Shown here: piece after piece, positions 5,892-6,234 of the stretch | How the letters are laid out: every line of letters starts with the position of its first letter | Position numbering within the stretch: position 1 is the first letter of the stretch | DNA from: an uncultured Eubacteriales bacterium | GTDB taxonomy: Bacteria; Bacillota; Clostridia; UMGS1840 | DNA length: 6,234 nucleotides | NCBI GenBank assembly: GCA_900555525.1 | Contig: USLP01000085.1 | Location: forward strand, 1 to 6,234 | Direction of reading: 5' to 3' | Translations under genes and position numbers: made by a program | Notes under the pieces: generated by a model | The model's database searches: none | What the model was told of the DNA's origin: nothing | The model's input: the letters and a program-made list of their open reading frames with translations, nothing else

Positions 5892-6234
5892 CTAATCTAT
5901 AACTCTTACGCCCTTAACGCCCTCGATAGCTTTAAGTTCGTCGATAGTATCAGCCGACACCGTATCGGTTAAAACGTCAAGCATTGTTATAGCGTAATCC
6001 TTTTTGGATTTGTTAATCATGTTTTCGATATTTATGGAGTGCTTGGAAAATGCGCTTGAAATTCCCGAAACCATTGCGGGGATATTCTTATGGAATACCA
6101 AAACTCTCTTGCCCTCGCCTCTTTGCATACTTACGGCAGGGAAATTTACGGAATTTTTGATATTTCCGTTCTCCAGATAATCCTCCAGCTCATCCGCAGC
6201 CATCACCGCACAGTTGTCCTCAGATTCCTCTGTG
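5892..6234 (-). CDS. serA: D-3-phosphoglycerate dehydrogenase, C-terminal part with ACT domain (5' end cut by window)
   Basis: The frame is open at the right edge of the window and ends at TAG (5894-5892), giving the last 113 full codons. It reads TEESEDNCAVMAADELEDYL and then ENGNIKNSVNFP, the typical end of the NAD-binding/substrate domain of D-3-phosphoglycerate dehydrogenase, which oxidises 3-phosphoglycerate in the first step of serine synthesis. The catalytic His motif would lie just outside the window. The rest is an ACT regulatory domain: RVLVFHKNIPAMVSGIS, then a helix, INIENMIN, and AITMLDV. ACT domains in SerA usually bind serine for feedback control; this architecture without the extra intervening domain is common in Firmicutes. 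The GTG/ATG near 6201-6206 are internal codons, not starts. A clear terminator follows at 5876-5843. Confidence 0.9.
   Translation of the reverse strand, partial: TEESEDNCAVMAADELEDYLENGNIKNSVNFPAVSMQRGEGKRVLVFHKNIPAMVSGISSAFSKHSINIENMINKSKKDYAITMLDVLTDTVSADTIDELKAIEGVKGVRVID

Overview
The window looks like chromosomal DNA from an endospore-forming Firmicute, most likely an AT-rich member of the Clostridia. The evidence is the end of a spoVA operon (spoVAD tail, then spoVAE), a ruvX-DUF1292 pair of the kind common in Firmicutes, a ClpE-type Clp ATPase with an N-terminal zinc finger, SerA with a C-terminal ACT domain, and Bacillus-like strong Shine-Dalgarno sites and sigma-A promoters.

Layout. 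Bases 1-607 (+) hold the spoVAD tail and complete spoVAE, closed by a hairpin terminator at 617-658. Bases 713-2668 (+) hold a compact two-gene type II restriction-modification operon. It has a near-consensus promoter, then an NgoPII-family endonuclease, then a C5-cytosine methyltransferase that strongly resembles M.HaeIII, so GGCC is the probable target. A long hairpin at 2657-2690 separates it from the convergent minus-strand block. In transcription order that block (6234 to 2693) is: the 3' part of serA with its terminator, then a sigma-A promoter, ruvX, an 88-bp nested palindrome, a DUF1292 gene and the ClpE-like ATPase.

How the parts work together. The R-M operon is a self-contained insertion in the gap between two convergent housekeeping/sporulation transcripts. 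It is visibly AT-richer than the genes around it and has no mobility gene, control (C) protein gene or vsr gene in the window. Its two enzymes should cut and protect the same tetranucleotide. A hand scan finds no GGCC anywhere in the 6234 bases, host genes included, while other G+C-only palindromes are plentiful. This suggests long exposure of this chromosome to GGCC restriction or methylation. The flanking genes serve spore dipicolinate transport (spoVAD/E), serine synthesis (serA), nucleic acid processing (ruvX) and protein quality control (ClpE-like).

I found no evidence for a wholly new system. The points most worth a second look are the GGCC void, the nested palindrome between ruvX and DUF1292, the weak TTG start of the endonuclease compared with the strong start of its methyltransferase, and the stop codon of the methyltransferase lying inside the shared terminator stem. 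No rRNA, tRNA, CRISPR array or insertion sequence was seen.
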